64,000 nucleotides of DNA, from NCBI RefSeq assembly GCF_015706575.1, contig NW_024037076.1:6668777-6732776 (forward strand), read 5' to 3'. The notes beneath the pieces were generated by a model. That model was given only the letters and a program-made list of their open reading frames with translations, was not told the DNA's origin and made no database searches. Shown in pieces: positions 1 to 12,300 of this stretch; position 1 is the stretch's first letter; every line of letters begins with the position of its first letter. The DNA comes from Patiria miniata (taxonomy: Eukaryota > Echinodermata > Asteroidea > Valvatida > Asterinidae). The position numbers and the translations under genes were made by a program.

Positions 1-202
1 AACCGTTGCTCTCAATGAAGGATCGTGCTTCATCCACAATGTTGGGATAAAGTTCCCTCATTGCTGGGCGACCTCTGGGCCTTTTCACCTGCGATTTCTG
101 CTTTGGAGCTTTGCGCTTTGGACTTTCTTTAAGCCAGCCGATGTCCACATTTGGACGGTTTGCCATAATTTCCGCACTATCAGAACACTTCGAATGAGAC
201 AT
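1..202 (-). CDS. 5' part of an unrecognised protein gene (runs off left edge)
   Basis: The minus strand is open from an ATG at 202 to the window edge, giving 67 codons. The peptide starts MSHSKCSDSAEIM. It has a basic stretch (KESPKRKAPKQKSQVKRPRGRP) around residues 25-46 that resembles an AT-hook or nuclear localisation signal, with KRPRGRP as the core. It then continues into ELYPNIVDEARSFIESNG. I do not recognise the family. A basic GRP core followed by a P-x-I-V helix is reminiscent of uncharacterised, often multicopy, invertebrate proteins that may derive from transposons, but that is inference. No splice donor is needed within the visible part. It points away from the BEN gene and would share the 203-1382 upstream region with it. 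Confidence 0.45.
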   Translation of the reverse strand, partial: MSHSKCSDSAEIMANRPNVDIGWLKESPKRKAPKQKSQVKRPRGRPAMRELYPNIVDEARSFIESNG

Positions 203-1382
203 TTTTGGCCTGTGCATCAGAAGTAAGGACATAGAGCCTAGTACTACACTTGCCAAAACACTGAACAATATACCCGACCACTAAAAAAAAGACATGAATT
301 GACCTATCAACAGAGCCACGCGTTGGCAATATCTGGGAACAAAGACTGCATCTCGTCTGCTTGGTAACAGGGGGGTCAGGCCTGGGCCATCAAGAAATAA
401 ACTAAGAGTGGAGTACAAAGGACAGTCTGTCGTGGGTTTCTTGCATATTGAAACATTGAATATTCGACCTTAAATTATCATCTATCATCTACCTGTAAAT
501 TGTTAACGTAAACGAGGAATGCACATGCCAGCTCTCTTTTTTGGCAACTTAAAAAAGCAAAACATTGGGTTTAATAAAGACAGCGCGTGCTCATGTTACC
601 ATATACAACGCGAAGAAGTAAAGATCTGCTTCTGTTTCAGTAGTTAAGTGCTATGCCAGGCGCGGATCGAGAGGGTGAACCCCCCCCCCCAACTGTTCTG
701 ACCGTCACAATAATAATTAAAAAAAATAACAATTATAGCAATAGTAAAATAGACGACTTTTTGGCATATTTAATATTCATTCACAATATCTTCATATTCA
801 TACTCGAAGTAGTGAACTCATACTTAAAAAAAGAACTCACTCGGGAACTATTATTTGCAGGCGTACATGAATGTTCACGCAACAAATGTACATGTACATA
901 CAAACATGCAAAGGTGTTAATCTTCTTTTCCCTGCCAGGGTACATGTATTCTCCAGGGTAACAAGTGATGCGTGCTAGCAATTAGCCAGATTCAAAAGAA
1001 ACCCAAACCCCCCCTACTCGCGGAATCATCACACAACCTTCACAATGACATTTAGAGCTGTGAATAGTGCGGTAACGCCTTGTGATTTGGTTCGTCTTGG
1101 GCTATGAATAGCGCAGTAACGCCTTGTGATTTGGTTCGTCTTGGGCTATGAATAGCGCGGTAACGCCTTGTGATTTGGTTCGCGCTTGTACCAAAAAAAA
1201 GAGGTAAACTACGAACCAATCAACATGAGCGTCGTTACCTGTGGTTTACTATGTGGCGGGATTTCAAAGTCTTCTATACAGAAGCAAAGCGTCATTTCCT
1301 TGGCGTCCTCTGAAAACCTGTCCCTGTCTTTATTTGAAAGAAAACTTTCTCGAGTCCAGACGCTTTCTACATTCCTGCAAAG
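203..1382. other. Intergenic region between two divergent genes
   Basis: About 1.2 kb separates the minus-strand partial gene from the BEN gene. It is AT-rich around 700-850 and holds short C-runs near 680 and 1010. The 44-bp tandem repeat at 1062-1182 is the only ordered structure. No convincing protein-coding exon was seen. Confidence 0.5.
1062..1182. repeat. 44-bp tandem repeat upstream of the BEN gene, about 2.7 copies
   Basis: Three consecutive copies begin at 1062, 1106 and 1150, each carrying GCGGTAACGCCTTGTGATTT or a one-base variant. The last copy is cut short. The array ends about 200 bp before the BEN start codon, so it could act as a promoter element; that role is inference. Confidence 0.85.
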
Positions 1383-3745
1383 ATGTCGACCAACAAAATT
1401 ACTATCAAGTGGGTTAATGAAAAATGGGATGGCCTTGTCGAAGATGTTGTTCGGAGCAGGGTGAAATCCCGCGATCCCCTAGAAATCGGCATGGAGGTGC
1501 AAGTGACCTACAGATCTAGCAGTCACAGGGCAGTTATTGTTGGGATCGGCGACAAAAGTAAGTCCAACATCAGTTTTATGCTTTCTATGACTTTCTAAGA
1601 TTGTCTATCAGCAGCAAATTTGAAGCAACTTTTCAAAACGGAAAACTTCTTAACCATGTCTTTTTGGTGCAGAATTATATTTTTAACGCATTGAAATTAA
1701 TTCAAGTCAGTCCAACATCAGTTTTATGCGTTTCATGCGTTCTATGGCTTTCTAAGATTGTCTATCAGCAGTAAATTTGAAGCAACTGTTCAAAACGGAA
1801 AACTGCTTAACCATGTGTTTTTGGTGCAGAAATATATTTTTAACGCACTGAAATTAATTTACAACTTTTGATAGATTTTTGATGTCAACTTCTTTTCCTT
1901 TTTCCAGAAAGGAAGCTTTCCGAAGATTCCGACGAGGACGATGTGCCACTTGCGGTCGTTAAAAGGCTCGCCGCTGGCCCCTCCACACTTCCCGAGGCCC
2001 AGCTCACCGGGGAACCAACCGGACCCGCCAGCGATCTCAAGGCCCAGCCCGTACCTATTGATGATCCCACCGGCCCCACCAGCGATGAGGCCCAGCCCAT
2101 ACCCATAGATGATCCCACCGGCCCCACCAGCGATGAGGCCCAGCCCGTCCCCATCGATGATCCCACCGGCCCCACCAGCGATGAGGCCCAGCCCATACCC
2201 ATAGATGATCCCACCGGCCCCACCAGCGATGAGGCCCAGCCCGTCCCCATCGATGATCCCACCGGCCCCACCAGCGATGAGGCCCAGCCCATACCCATAG
2301 ATGATCCCACCGGCCCCACCAGCGATGAGGCCCAGCCCGTCCCCATCGATGATCCCACCGGCCCCACCAGCGATGAGGCCCAGCCCATACCCATAGATGA
2401 TCCCACCGGCCCCACCAGCGATGAGGCCCAGCCCGTCCCCATCGATGATCCCACCGGCCCCACCAGCGATGAGGCCCAGCCCATACCCATAGATGATCCC
2501 ACCGGCCCCACCAGCGATGAGGCCCAGCCCGTCCCCATCGATGATCCCACCGGCCCCACCAGCGATGAGGCCCAGCCCATACCCATCGATGATCCCACCG
2601 GCGATGAGGCCCAGCCCATACCCATAGATGATCCCACCGGCCCCACCAGCGATGAGGCCCAGCCCATACCCATCGATGATCCTACCGGCGATGAGGCCCA
2701 GCCCATACCCATAGATGATCCCACCGGCCCCACCAGCGATGAGGCCCAGCCCATACCCATCGATGATCCTACCGGCGATGAGGCCCAGCCCATACCCATC
2801 GATGATCCCACCGACCCCACCAGCGATGAGGCCCAGCCCGTCCCCATCGATGATCCTACCGGCGATGAGGCCCAGCCCATACCCATAGATGATCCCACCG
2901 GCCCCACCAGCGATGAGGCCCAGCCCGTCCCCATCGATGATCCCACCGACCCCACCAGCGATGAGGCCCAGCCCGTCCCCATCGATGATCCCACCAGCGA
3001 TGAGGCCCAGCCCGTACCCATAGATGATCCCACCGGCGATGAGGCCCAACCCATGCCCATCGATGATCCCCCCAGCGTTCCAGAGGCCGAGTCCACCATT
3101 TCCCAGCTTCAATACGACCTGATACCCGATTTTGATCTTTCGGTGATCACCGGGGCCACCTCAGAAAGCCCCCTCATCCACCTTTTGACTTCGCAACTTG
3201 CGGTGGTCATCACAAAGCTGGATGAGCAGTCTACCCAGACAAAAGAGTTGCGGGGAGAGATGAGAGATCTTCAGGCGGAGGTGAAAGAGCTCCGGGCTGA
3301 AGTACGAGAGCTGCGGTCAGACGAAAAGAACGCCTCGACTCGGAGTACCAGCGAACGCCGTGAACCGCAATACGTCATCGACGACAAGCAACCGAACACT
3401 GTACACATTGGTACTCCAAACAATGCCACTCACATAATGGATAGGAACACATATGATAAAATATTTGATCAAGTAGACAACCCCAAAGACTTCATAGTTA
3501 AGTTAATGGCAGAAATATTCACTCCACAGGAACTGGCCAGATCGAACTATCATGGCGGGGAAATCTTTAATGGGAAGGAAAGGGTAATCAAAGAATGCAT
3601 GCGTAAGAAGCCTGAATTCATGGCTGTAGTGTCCCAGGCGGCCCTTGAATTCCCAAGGGTCACATTCACAGAGAAGCTCATAAAGGGACTGAGAGATGCA
3701 GTCAATGCCAAATGCAGAAAAAAGGCGATGATGTTAAGAGCATAG
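1383..3745 (+). CDS. BEN-domain protein with a large DEAQP(I/V)PIDDPTGPTS repeat array
   Basis: There are two exons, 1383-1557 and 1908-3745, joined in phase 1, giving about 670 residues. Exon 1 encodes a compact N-terminal module (MSTNKITIKWVNEKWDG onward). It is followed by a basic/acidic linker (KRKLSEDSDEDD), a low-complexity array at about residues 96-448, and a heptad-rich coiled coil at about 503-532 (alternating ELR, QAEV, ELRAEV). A C-terminal BEN domain lies at about 572-660, recognised from FIVKLMAEIFTPQELARSNY, then GGEIF and the closing basic helix. BEN domains bind DNA or chromatin proteins and are usually transcriptional repressors in the nucleus. The coiled coil suggests dimerisation. 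The splice sites are GT at 1558 and AG at 1906-1907. A poly(A) signal follows at 3835. The biological target is unknown. Confidence 0.88.
1561..1860 (+). repeat. Tandem duplication of about 150 bp inside the BEN-gene intron
   Basis: The block starting GTCCAACATCAGTTTTATGC near 1562 is repeated from about 1709, with few changes and one short insertion. Both copies run to the GAAATTAATT stretch. The duplication fills almost the whole intron (1558-1907) and leaves both splice sites intact. Confidence 0.85.
2022..3075 (+). repeat. Coding minisatellite, 48-bp and 39-bp units, about 22 copies
   Basis: The unit encodes DEAQP(I/V)PIDDPTGPTS (16 residues) or a 13-residue form lacking PTS. The first ten units alternate strictly between isoleucine and valine forms, so the true period there is 96 bp. 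The short and variant units cluster in the 3' half. The reading frame is kept throughout. Two antisense frames are open across the same stretch only because of the repeat composition. Confidence 0.95.
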
Positions 3746-3834
3746 ACAAAATAATAAAATACTTCAGAAAGAGATAAAAGGGTGTCCTTTGCTAACAAAC
3801 GAAATATCAGTCTTGGGTTCATAAAATGTGTACA

Positions 3835-3840
3835 AATAAA
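3835..3840 (+). terminator. AATAAA poly(A) signal of the BEN gene
   Basis: AATAAA lies 90 bp after the stop codon at 3745, in AT-rich sequence. It is a suitable 3' end signal for the BEN-domain transcript. Confidence 0.65.
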
Positions 3841-4157
3841 GCTTATCATTAAAACCACTTGTCATCAACAATTGATTTTATATTTTTTTTACTTCCCCCT
3901 TACAATAATTTTTGTATGCTTATTTTGATATTTATCTTGAGAGCTGTAAACAATTAATGGAATAAAGTTCTAGACACAGATTTCAATCGCGTCCATTAAA
4001 AAAAAAAGATATGAGGTATTTTAATTTATAAACAAAATTGGTATTTAGACTGACAGACAGTCGCATTGTGATAACCATCGAAATTCCATTTGTGCACAAA
4101 ATATACAATAAGGTTGCGGAAACCCAATTGTTATTTTACCCCGCCCAACTGCATTAT

Positions 4158-4528
4158 TATACAAATAACGAATGTTTGTGAGTGCGATGGTAAGAATAAT
4201 TTCATGAGGTGACAGATTGAATGTTCTATTCCACGAGGCGAAGTCGAGTTGAATAGAACATTCAATCTGTCACCGAATGAAATTATTCTTTCCATTGCAC
4301 GAACGTGAAACATTCATTATTTGTTTAAATAATGAATGAATAAATCCTCGTCATCTGATTGGTTGACTTTTAATCACATTGCAATAGAACTTCTAATCAC
4401 AGTGCAATAGAACTAGTATCATTGCACTGCGCGCCACTCGCGCGCCGTGCAATGGTACGAATAATTCATGACATGTGATCAACGATCCACCAATCAGATG
4501 ACGGGGATTTATTCAGGCGTTGTATAAT
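4158..4528. mobile_element. Fold-back MITE, copy 1
   Basis: This element of about 370 bp starts near TATACAAATAACG and ends near GTTGTATAAT. The left half folds on itself: a stretch containing TTGAATGTTCTATT is matched by AATAGAACATTCAATCTGTC, and the outer GTTTGTGAGTGCGATGG pairs loosely with CCATTGCACGAACG. The right half has another inverted pair around AATAAATCC...CATCTGATTGG. The same layout recurs at 6001-6345. No coding capacity was seen. Confidence 0.75.
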
Positions 4529-4609
4529 ATTTTTTATTACGTATCCAACTAGCTCACCTTAAATAATAACTCTTCCCAACTTAGCATTTCTTTGTTGGAA
4601 CGTGGACCA

Positions 4610-5340
4610 CATCTATAGGGTTTTTACTTTCGCCCCGCCCGACAGCGTCATTTTGTTCCCCCACTAGGCCCAAAAGCATGGAGGATATTCCAAGAATCCA
4701 GTCCACCATAAAATATTAACTCTTTCCATCTCAGCACACAGGGTTTTATTGTTTGCCCCGCCAGAAATCCGAGCTTGATCCCATTATATAAACCTGAATA
4801 AATTGTTATTGTTAAACAGGGTTGAATACAGGCCATTGTGATTCCCCAGCATCGAAAAGGCACAGCGTCGGCTGTGCACTACGCTGCTCAGCATCCGTCG
4901 ACAGTAGGCACAGTAAACAGCCGTTGGCAATTCGAGAGGATCTTCTGGGCGCGGACGATAACAAGTTTGGCTCCTTGCCAAGTAAGGACAGCGTGGGAAT
5001 TTGTCGATAGTATCACGCAGTGCAACAGCAGATCGTTAGCTGGGCAGATCGTTATAATATGAAGGCGAAATTTACCACCAATAAGATAGTTCTGAGTATG
5101 TAGCTCAAGAATTTTTTTTTATTCACTCTTCCGATCTCCGCATTTTCTAATAGAACCTGCATGGACCATACATTTTTTTTCGCCCCGCCCTGCGGCCGAC
5201 AACGATGTTATTGCTTTTATTCTGAGCATGTAGCCGCCCTCCAAATATTTTTTTAACCCTTCCAATCTCCGCATTTTTAATATAACCTAGACTTTACATA
5301 TTTTTTCGCCCCGCCCAGCGGCAGACAACGATATTTAAGG
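4610..5340. repeat. Degenerate repeats with TTTCGCCCCGCCC cores
   Basis: Four blocks share a TTT(C/G)CCCCGCC core, near 4630, 4755, 5178 and 5305. The last two also share flanking text (GCGGC-GACAACGAT and the CTTCCAATCTCCGCATTT type), giving a period of about 125 bp there. It looks like an old, partly decayed tandem array or several related insertions. No gene was recognised in it. Confidence 0.6.
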
Positions 5341-6000
5341 ATAAAAAGGCATAAATCTTATCAAACTCCTCATACCTGCTCGTGCTGTCTAAACTGCTGT
5401 CTAAACTCTGAAGTGTTTTTTTATTTAATGCTTGCTCCGATATCGGGTTTTCAAATTCCAAATCTGATTTAAATTCCAAACAAAAACGGATTTTTTTTTT
5501 CTGTACAAGTATATACACATAGTTGTTCTTCGCATCTTTGTTGTGCTGCTCCCGTTCTCGCACGCAAGGGAACGGTTGATTAACATAACAAAACCCCCTC
5601 AGTGAAGCTTGCTCAAGCACGATCTACGGAACGCGTTCTAAAAGCCGTTCGGCACGGGAAGGAACGGGGGCCGTTCAGAACGGGAAGGAACGCGTGCGCA
5701 CGCGTGCGAACGGTTAATTTATTTATGACGCCTCGCCTTACCATGGTGCTATCTATAAAGCAATGCAAACTCTTTCTTCTAGCATTAGTGAGCACGGATC
5801 TCTATTATATAGAGATTAAGTTAGTGAGCAGCTGAGTTAGCTGGCCACCTGGTGCTTTCTATGGATGCTTTCGAGCGCAGCGATGATCCTATAACACTTT
5901 GAAGTACTATAGACTAGAGTTGTGACTCCTTCTGTTTCCTTTCTCTTTGGGCAAACTAACTAGTAATTGACTTTTCTTTAATGCAAACTGCAGGATAAAC

Positions 6001-6345
6001 TATACAAATATTGAATGTTTGTGAGTGCAATGGTAAGAATAATTTCACGAGGTGACGGATAGAATATTCTATTCTATGAGGCGAAGACTGGAACATTCCA
6101 ACTGTCACCTCAAGAAATTATTCTTTCCATTGCACGAACGTGAAACATTCATTATTTGTTTAACACAACACCTGAATAAATCCTAGTCATCTGATTGGTC
6201 AGAGCCGCCAGAAGTGTGACTGTGCAATGGAAGTTCTATTTTTGCCATGCCATGCAGCCGCGCCGTGCATTGGAAGGAATAATTCAACAACACGTGATCA
6301 ACCATCCACCAATCAGATGACGGGATTTATTCAGGTGTTGTATTA
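6001..6345. mobile_element. Fold-back MITE, copy 2
   Basis: This is a shorter relative of the element at 4158-4528. It has the same order of blocks: TGAATGTTTGTGAGTGCAAT, the central arm pair with GAGGTGAC/GTCACCTC, CCATTGCACGAACG, and a right end with CCAATCAGATGACGGGATTT. It sits about 20 bp beyond the AK8 exon 4 splice donor, so it lies at the very start of AK8 intron 4. Confidence 0.75.
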
Positions 6346-6364
6346 CACAGACTGTCCAACCTAC

Positions 6365-9300
6365 CAAAGTGTTTAGGTCCAATGCCCACCTCCTGTAGGG
6401 CCAATGCTTGCTCCCTGGTCTGTGGGAACCCGTCTAGTACCCAACCTTTCCTGATGCAATCAAACAGCTTCAGTCTGGTGGACAGCAACTCCACCCACAG
6501 GCTGGTTGGAATGACCTGTACATCAGTATTCAAAAGTATGAATGAATCACTCATTTGTGTTTAATCCTTTAGGTCCAAGTTAAAAATATGCAGCTTTTTT
6601 AATGAATATAAATCTGTTCCTAATTCGAAATACAGACTGGCATTCATTTTTTTCAATGGATAGGGGCAAACAAAAGTGTGAGTAAGTTTAATCAGGCACT
6701 ATGGTTGACTAAACATGATACAATAGTTCTATTCATTTTCTTTGAGTACATGTATATGCTAGCGCTAGTCAATGATAGTTCAGTTGGGTATTTGTTCACT
6801 TGAGTATTTGGGACTCAGTTACTGATGTATAGCCACATCACAAGCTATCAACAGCTGCACATACATGGAGCCTGGGCTACGAGGCTTCAGGATGAATTCT
6901 AACATTACTTGAACTGGAGACATTTACAAGTTAACTATTAGGTCCTTGATCAAACCTTTCAATCTGTTTGTGCCCAAAAGAAAGCTCAAAGCCTTCTTCT
7001 GTATTGCAGCGTGTTGCAGACACCCAAATAGAAAATAAAATCAGTTTATTCCTTAAGAATATAACATTTAAAGGTCACAAATCATCAGGGGAAGAGCATG
7101 GCCAGTACATTATTAAGCACTGTATGCCTTCTGGATGTATGTCTAGTGCTTTCTGAGAAGTACAGTGTAGTGATGACAAATTTAACTATTTATAAGAGAA
7201 CAACAACGCCTAACACTTGTCTCTTGCTGAATTTTCACCAAGGGCATCATTCGCTTCTCAAAAGTGGGGGGGGGGGGCATACATATACCTTGATCAGAAC
7301 TAATGCCAACGTGAAGCCCTAACAATGTGAGGATCAGGACCTGCTTAACGGCCCAGGGAAAATTTTGGATTCTAGACGTTCTGTGGTGCGATCTGAGGCA
7401 ACTTCTGAACATTTTAACCAAGTTTCTTTTTAGCAAAAGATCATTTAAACATCATTTTCCAGCTCTTTGAGCTATAGAATCAAATGTAGGCCACAAGTTA
7501 TATTTGAGGACAAAAAAAGTTGGGGGGGGGGGAGGGCCAAACTATATGATATACCCCCCCCCCCTCCCCAGCGATTTACGCCCATGACTTTAACTACCTG
7601 GTTTACACATAAAGAGAAATGACAACAGGTTACGTAAAGTACATTAGGATTACAAATTGATTGTAAGGCAAACCTCATTGTTCTTGAGGTGTTCTTTAGC
7701 CCTTGCAGCCAGTGATGAGACATCATCAGCTAGTAGTGTATCCTGACTGATGTATGCACTGCGTAGCTTGGCACACACCATACGAGCAATGGTCGTCTTT
7801 CCTGAGGCTGGGGGACCGTGGATAATGATCGCTGGAACTGTAGCAAAAACAACACAGGAAGTTCTAAATCAAATCAATTTCTGAAAATGATTTAAATAAT
7901 GATAATACACATTCACTTTATAGATTCATGACCTAAATCAGAGTAAGTCTGTAAACTCATTTAGCGGTGTGCATTTATGGGTAGTATGGGAACTGGGTAC
8001 CTGATTGAAAAAAAACCCAAAACACGGGTACCCGTTAAGAAACCCACCCACCACATTGTAATCTCGAAAGTTACTAATCAGATTGTTCATAAAGCACCGT
8101 GTGATAATACTTCCACTTCAGTGCATTAATACAGCAAGATACAGGTGTGTACAGTCAGCCAGTGAGGGTAATCATCAGCACCCAGACTTCAAGTGGTCTT
8201 AAACAGAGTGGTTAATACCAACCAAGCACATGTTTATTCAAATTTAAAAATACCTTTTCAGCCAAAAAACACAACAAATATTTTGGTCAAAAAAATCCCG
8301 ATTTGTTCAACAAGTTCACTTCACATTTTTTAAAACACCCCTCTAGCTAAATAATTGAGTGTCCAGCTCGCGAGTAAGATGTAATCAACTCCTTTTATGG
8401 ACATCGTAATGTCGCGCAGAATGCACCTGGGGCGTTGCGTTGTGAATTTAGGTAGTATTTGCGCATGCCTACGTGAGGATTGTGAACGTTCAACCAATAA
8501 AACGGTAAGAGGCACTGGATTTTTAGGAGTCCAAATTTCATGTGACACTGGAAAAGCGTTTAAGACCAGCCAGCCATGTCTTTATCATCCATTTCAGACC
8601 GGCCACATGACAGGCTCAGGACCAATAGGAATGGGTAAACTGTCTTTTATTTATGAATGGTTGTTAATATAAATGTGAGGTAAAAAAGGTTGACTAACAA
8701 GTTGCTCTTTCACATGTAAAGCAAATAAAAAGAAAACGGAGGTATAACGTTGCAAATAGTGTTGTTGGTCTTTCCTCACCATCATTGTTTTCTTTTTTCA
8801 GCTCTTCCAGAAGGAATTCCAAAGGATCCTGAGGTTTTGCAATGATCACGCCTTCTAGCAGCCTCTGGTATATTCAAATGAAGGAACAAAAAGGATCTTT
8901 AAATTGAAAAGTAGAAATACATTGTACATATTTCAGAAACAAATTGCAAAGCCAGATGTAACGTCCACTAACGAGGTGGCAAACGGTCCAGCTGTCTGAC
9001 ATCCCGTGTGACGTCACACACGCCCTCAACTGAGGAGCAATGCAATGGATGGCACAATTCCGTAGACACATTTAATTGTGAGTGGTACGTTTATAAGAAT
9101 TTTTTTTTTTTTTTTCCCAAAATTACCGCTTGTTGGGAACAATCCAAGGGGTCTCATGGAATGTCATGAATGTGTAGATCTATCCAGGGTAACTGTCTTT
9201 CTCATTTGTATTCTCTTTATCATTTCCTTTGGGGGGGGGGGGCCTTTTGTCCTAGATTGTATGAAAAAGTGCATACCATGTGTCAGTGATATGACACTGT

Positions 9301-12300
9301 CGTCAAAGTACGGAGGGTACCGTAGTTCCAGCGCTCCACTCAGTAGAGCTAGGATGAAAATGCACGGTGAACAGAACCAAAGATGCACAATCAGTCCTTC
9401 ATTTTTAAGGAGCGCGATCGCGCAGGCGCTCCTACTGCGCTCCTCGACTGTCTCGAAGGAGCGCCAAAAATAGCGCTCCTCAGAAATCCAAAAGAGGGCT
9501 CGTCAAACACGGGAAGTTGAAAAATAAAAAGTGATAAAAACGCAAAGGATTTTAAGTCTTAAGCTACACGTATTTTTCGTTGGTATAATGCCCAAACTCA
9601 CGTTGTATATATTGTAATATGCCGCTGGACGTACATCGCTAAAAATGAATGAACACCGAGCTCGTACGTACTGTGTAAGATCGTGTGTGTACAGCCGCGG
9701 TTGTATACTGTGCGTGCACAATGCATATCGCATAGAGCTGCATGAAAACACGTGGGCCTGTACGTGCGAGTGCAGCAATGACTGGTTCCCGCTGCGCCGC
9801 GCACTAAGTCCCAATGAAGGCATGATGAAAATGCGGTAACCAGTCAATGTAATAGTCGCGCGCGGTGCAATGCACTGCCGTACAGTGTTTTGCGTGCAGG
9901 CAAGTTTGTGTCATTTTGAGGCCCTTTTTGTATAGCTTTCGTAGAGCAATTGAAATAGTTCAGGCTGAAAATTTCATATAATTTTAACGAATCTCAAAGC
10001 AAATATTCAGTTGCTTTATGTGCCGTTTATTAACTCTCCATTTTCCAAGTATAATCAAGTGATGAACCAACTGACAAAATGAAAGCTTCAACACCAAGTA
10101 TGGGGTGAATTTTTTTAGAGCAAAGGAAAAAAGTTTAGTGGGAATTTTGCTCACTAAGAAAGATTTTTGTATTTTAAATTTTGAAGTCCGAATTTTTTTT
10201 TATCCAAAACCTACAGTGCTATCCGGAAGCTGGACAGAAACAAAATCATTTTGTTTCAATTTTGTTTTCAATTTTGCTCTGAACACCCAGAAATGATCAT
10301 CAAATTCGACATTTTTAAAAAAGGATTAATACTAATAGAAATTCTCAATTCCTTTGTAAGTTGTAAAAAAAAAGAAGATTCATGCCAAAATAAATAAAGT
10401 GCGCCGCGCTAGGGGGCTGTCATCAACAATACTTGTCAATAGCAGCACCGGTTAATACAGTCACACCATGGCCAGTGTATTGTATATAGGCAGTATGAAT
10501 GCGTTTGCGGAACCGGCCAAATGACCAGCAGTTACTCTGGTGGTGGGTATAGAAAAAAAAATTCAAAGACTTCAAACCTTATATTTGTATGGTGGAATAA
10601 TGAATAATTTCCGAACAAGTTGCATCTATTGCCATGATTTAATTCCCCTGAACAATCGTGTAGCAGGCCGACAAACATGAAATCACGCTTCCGTGTGCGT
10701 TCCATTTCGGCAGTTCGTTAACGGCAAGTGACGGTCGTAGGGGATTTATTTTTAAATGTAAGTGAGTTTCCTAAAACTAAAACCATTTTTGAAAAGTAGA
10801 TTGAATAACCTTTCCATCGATACCAAAGTTTAAGTCCTTGGCGTTATCGTCTTCCTGAAAATGAGAGCTAGTTTTCCGAAATTGAGGAACCGGTCAAATT
10901 GCGGAACCGGTCAATTGACTGTAGCCTATTACTATTACAGATTCCGTATTACACGCTTGAAATTCCCCGCTTGCTGCCACAAATAAAGAGATTTCGCTTT
11001 GTTAATCCGTACGGTGGATGATCGTTAGCCGCCAATATTTTTCTTGAGGAAAAGAGTGGTTGGTTAACGGTTTCTTTGCTATTTTTAAGCTGTGAGGGGT
11101 GAGTGCTGGGTTGCAAAGCCAAATCCTAGTAGTATTAGGAAGTAGGACGTAGGAGTAGGACTAGGACTAGTAGTAGGAGTATCGTACTCCTAGAACTATG
11201 ATGCTCGGGTGTGATGCTCCGCGTGAGCATCACAGTTCTAGGAGTAGGAGTATCGAGGATAAAACCGGTCATACTAAAAAGCGTCAACACAGCGTCAACA
11301 CACTCCAAAGCGTCAACACAGCGTCAACACATCCAAAATGCATCCAAAATGCATTAAAAGTGACAAAAGCAGTATGTAACCTATACATTATGGACAGAAA
11401 CAAGATTTTGGCTTAAAATTAATAGGTTAAACGTCTGAAAATTGCGATTATCCGTTCAAGAAAATTGGCTCTCCGTGCCGCTCCGAAATCGGCTGTCATG
11501 TTGCCTCGGTAGACCATACCATTATGCTAAAGGGTGATAACGTTGTACAATAAACCAACAGAGAGGGCGCGGCCGGCAAATACCAAAAGATGTCCATTTC
11601 AATAAAGTATAAAATGAAACTTAAACACAACTCACAAATTAATGATCCACCACTCCGATCCTCAGTCCTTACAGATCTGGTATCCCTCTGTTGTTAATGT
11701 TTATGACACGATAATGTCATTACCTACACACCCCTACTTGAAATGGTGTAGTCCAAGCTTTGTGTGAAGTCAAGATGGCGGACAACGGCCGTGCAAGTGA
11801 AAGGTCATTTTTTCGCGTGAAAATTACTATATTTTTTACCACGAAATGGAAACTCAATCCAATGGAAATTCTCTTTTATTCTATGCTTTACAATTATATA
11901 CCATTTTTGTCAATTTAGAATGTGTTTTGGATGTGTTGACGGTGTGTTGACGCTTCTGTCATGTGTTGACGCTGTGTTGACGCTTTTTAGTGCTGTTGTG
12001 CCCATTCTTGAAAATCACGCATTCTTAAGAATGTGCATGCACATTCTTAAGAATGTGCAACTGGATCCTTGCCCAATCTTCGCAAAAAATAACTCTTTAT
12101 ATGGGGGGGGGGGGGACCGGGAAAAAATAAGAGACATAATAATACTAGAGGAAAGAATTCTGATTTTTGGGATAATAAAAGCGGGGGGGGGGGGGGGGGG
12201 GGAACGTAAGAATGAAGAATGTGAAGAATGAGAATGAATACTGCGACATCCCATAGTGCTAATGCTATTTCCCATTTAAGTTGCCACCAATTTATTGTTC

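Noticed and set aside
1859-3112. Two long minus-strand open frames of about 400 codons
   Set aside because: They lie exactly over the coding minisatellite and consist only of its antisense translation; the plus strand has the BEN domain, splice sites and poly(A) signal.
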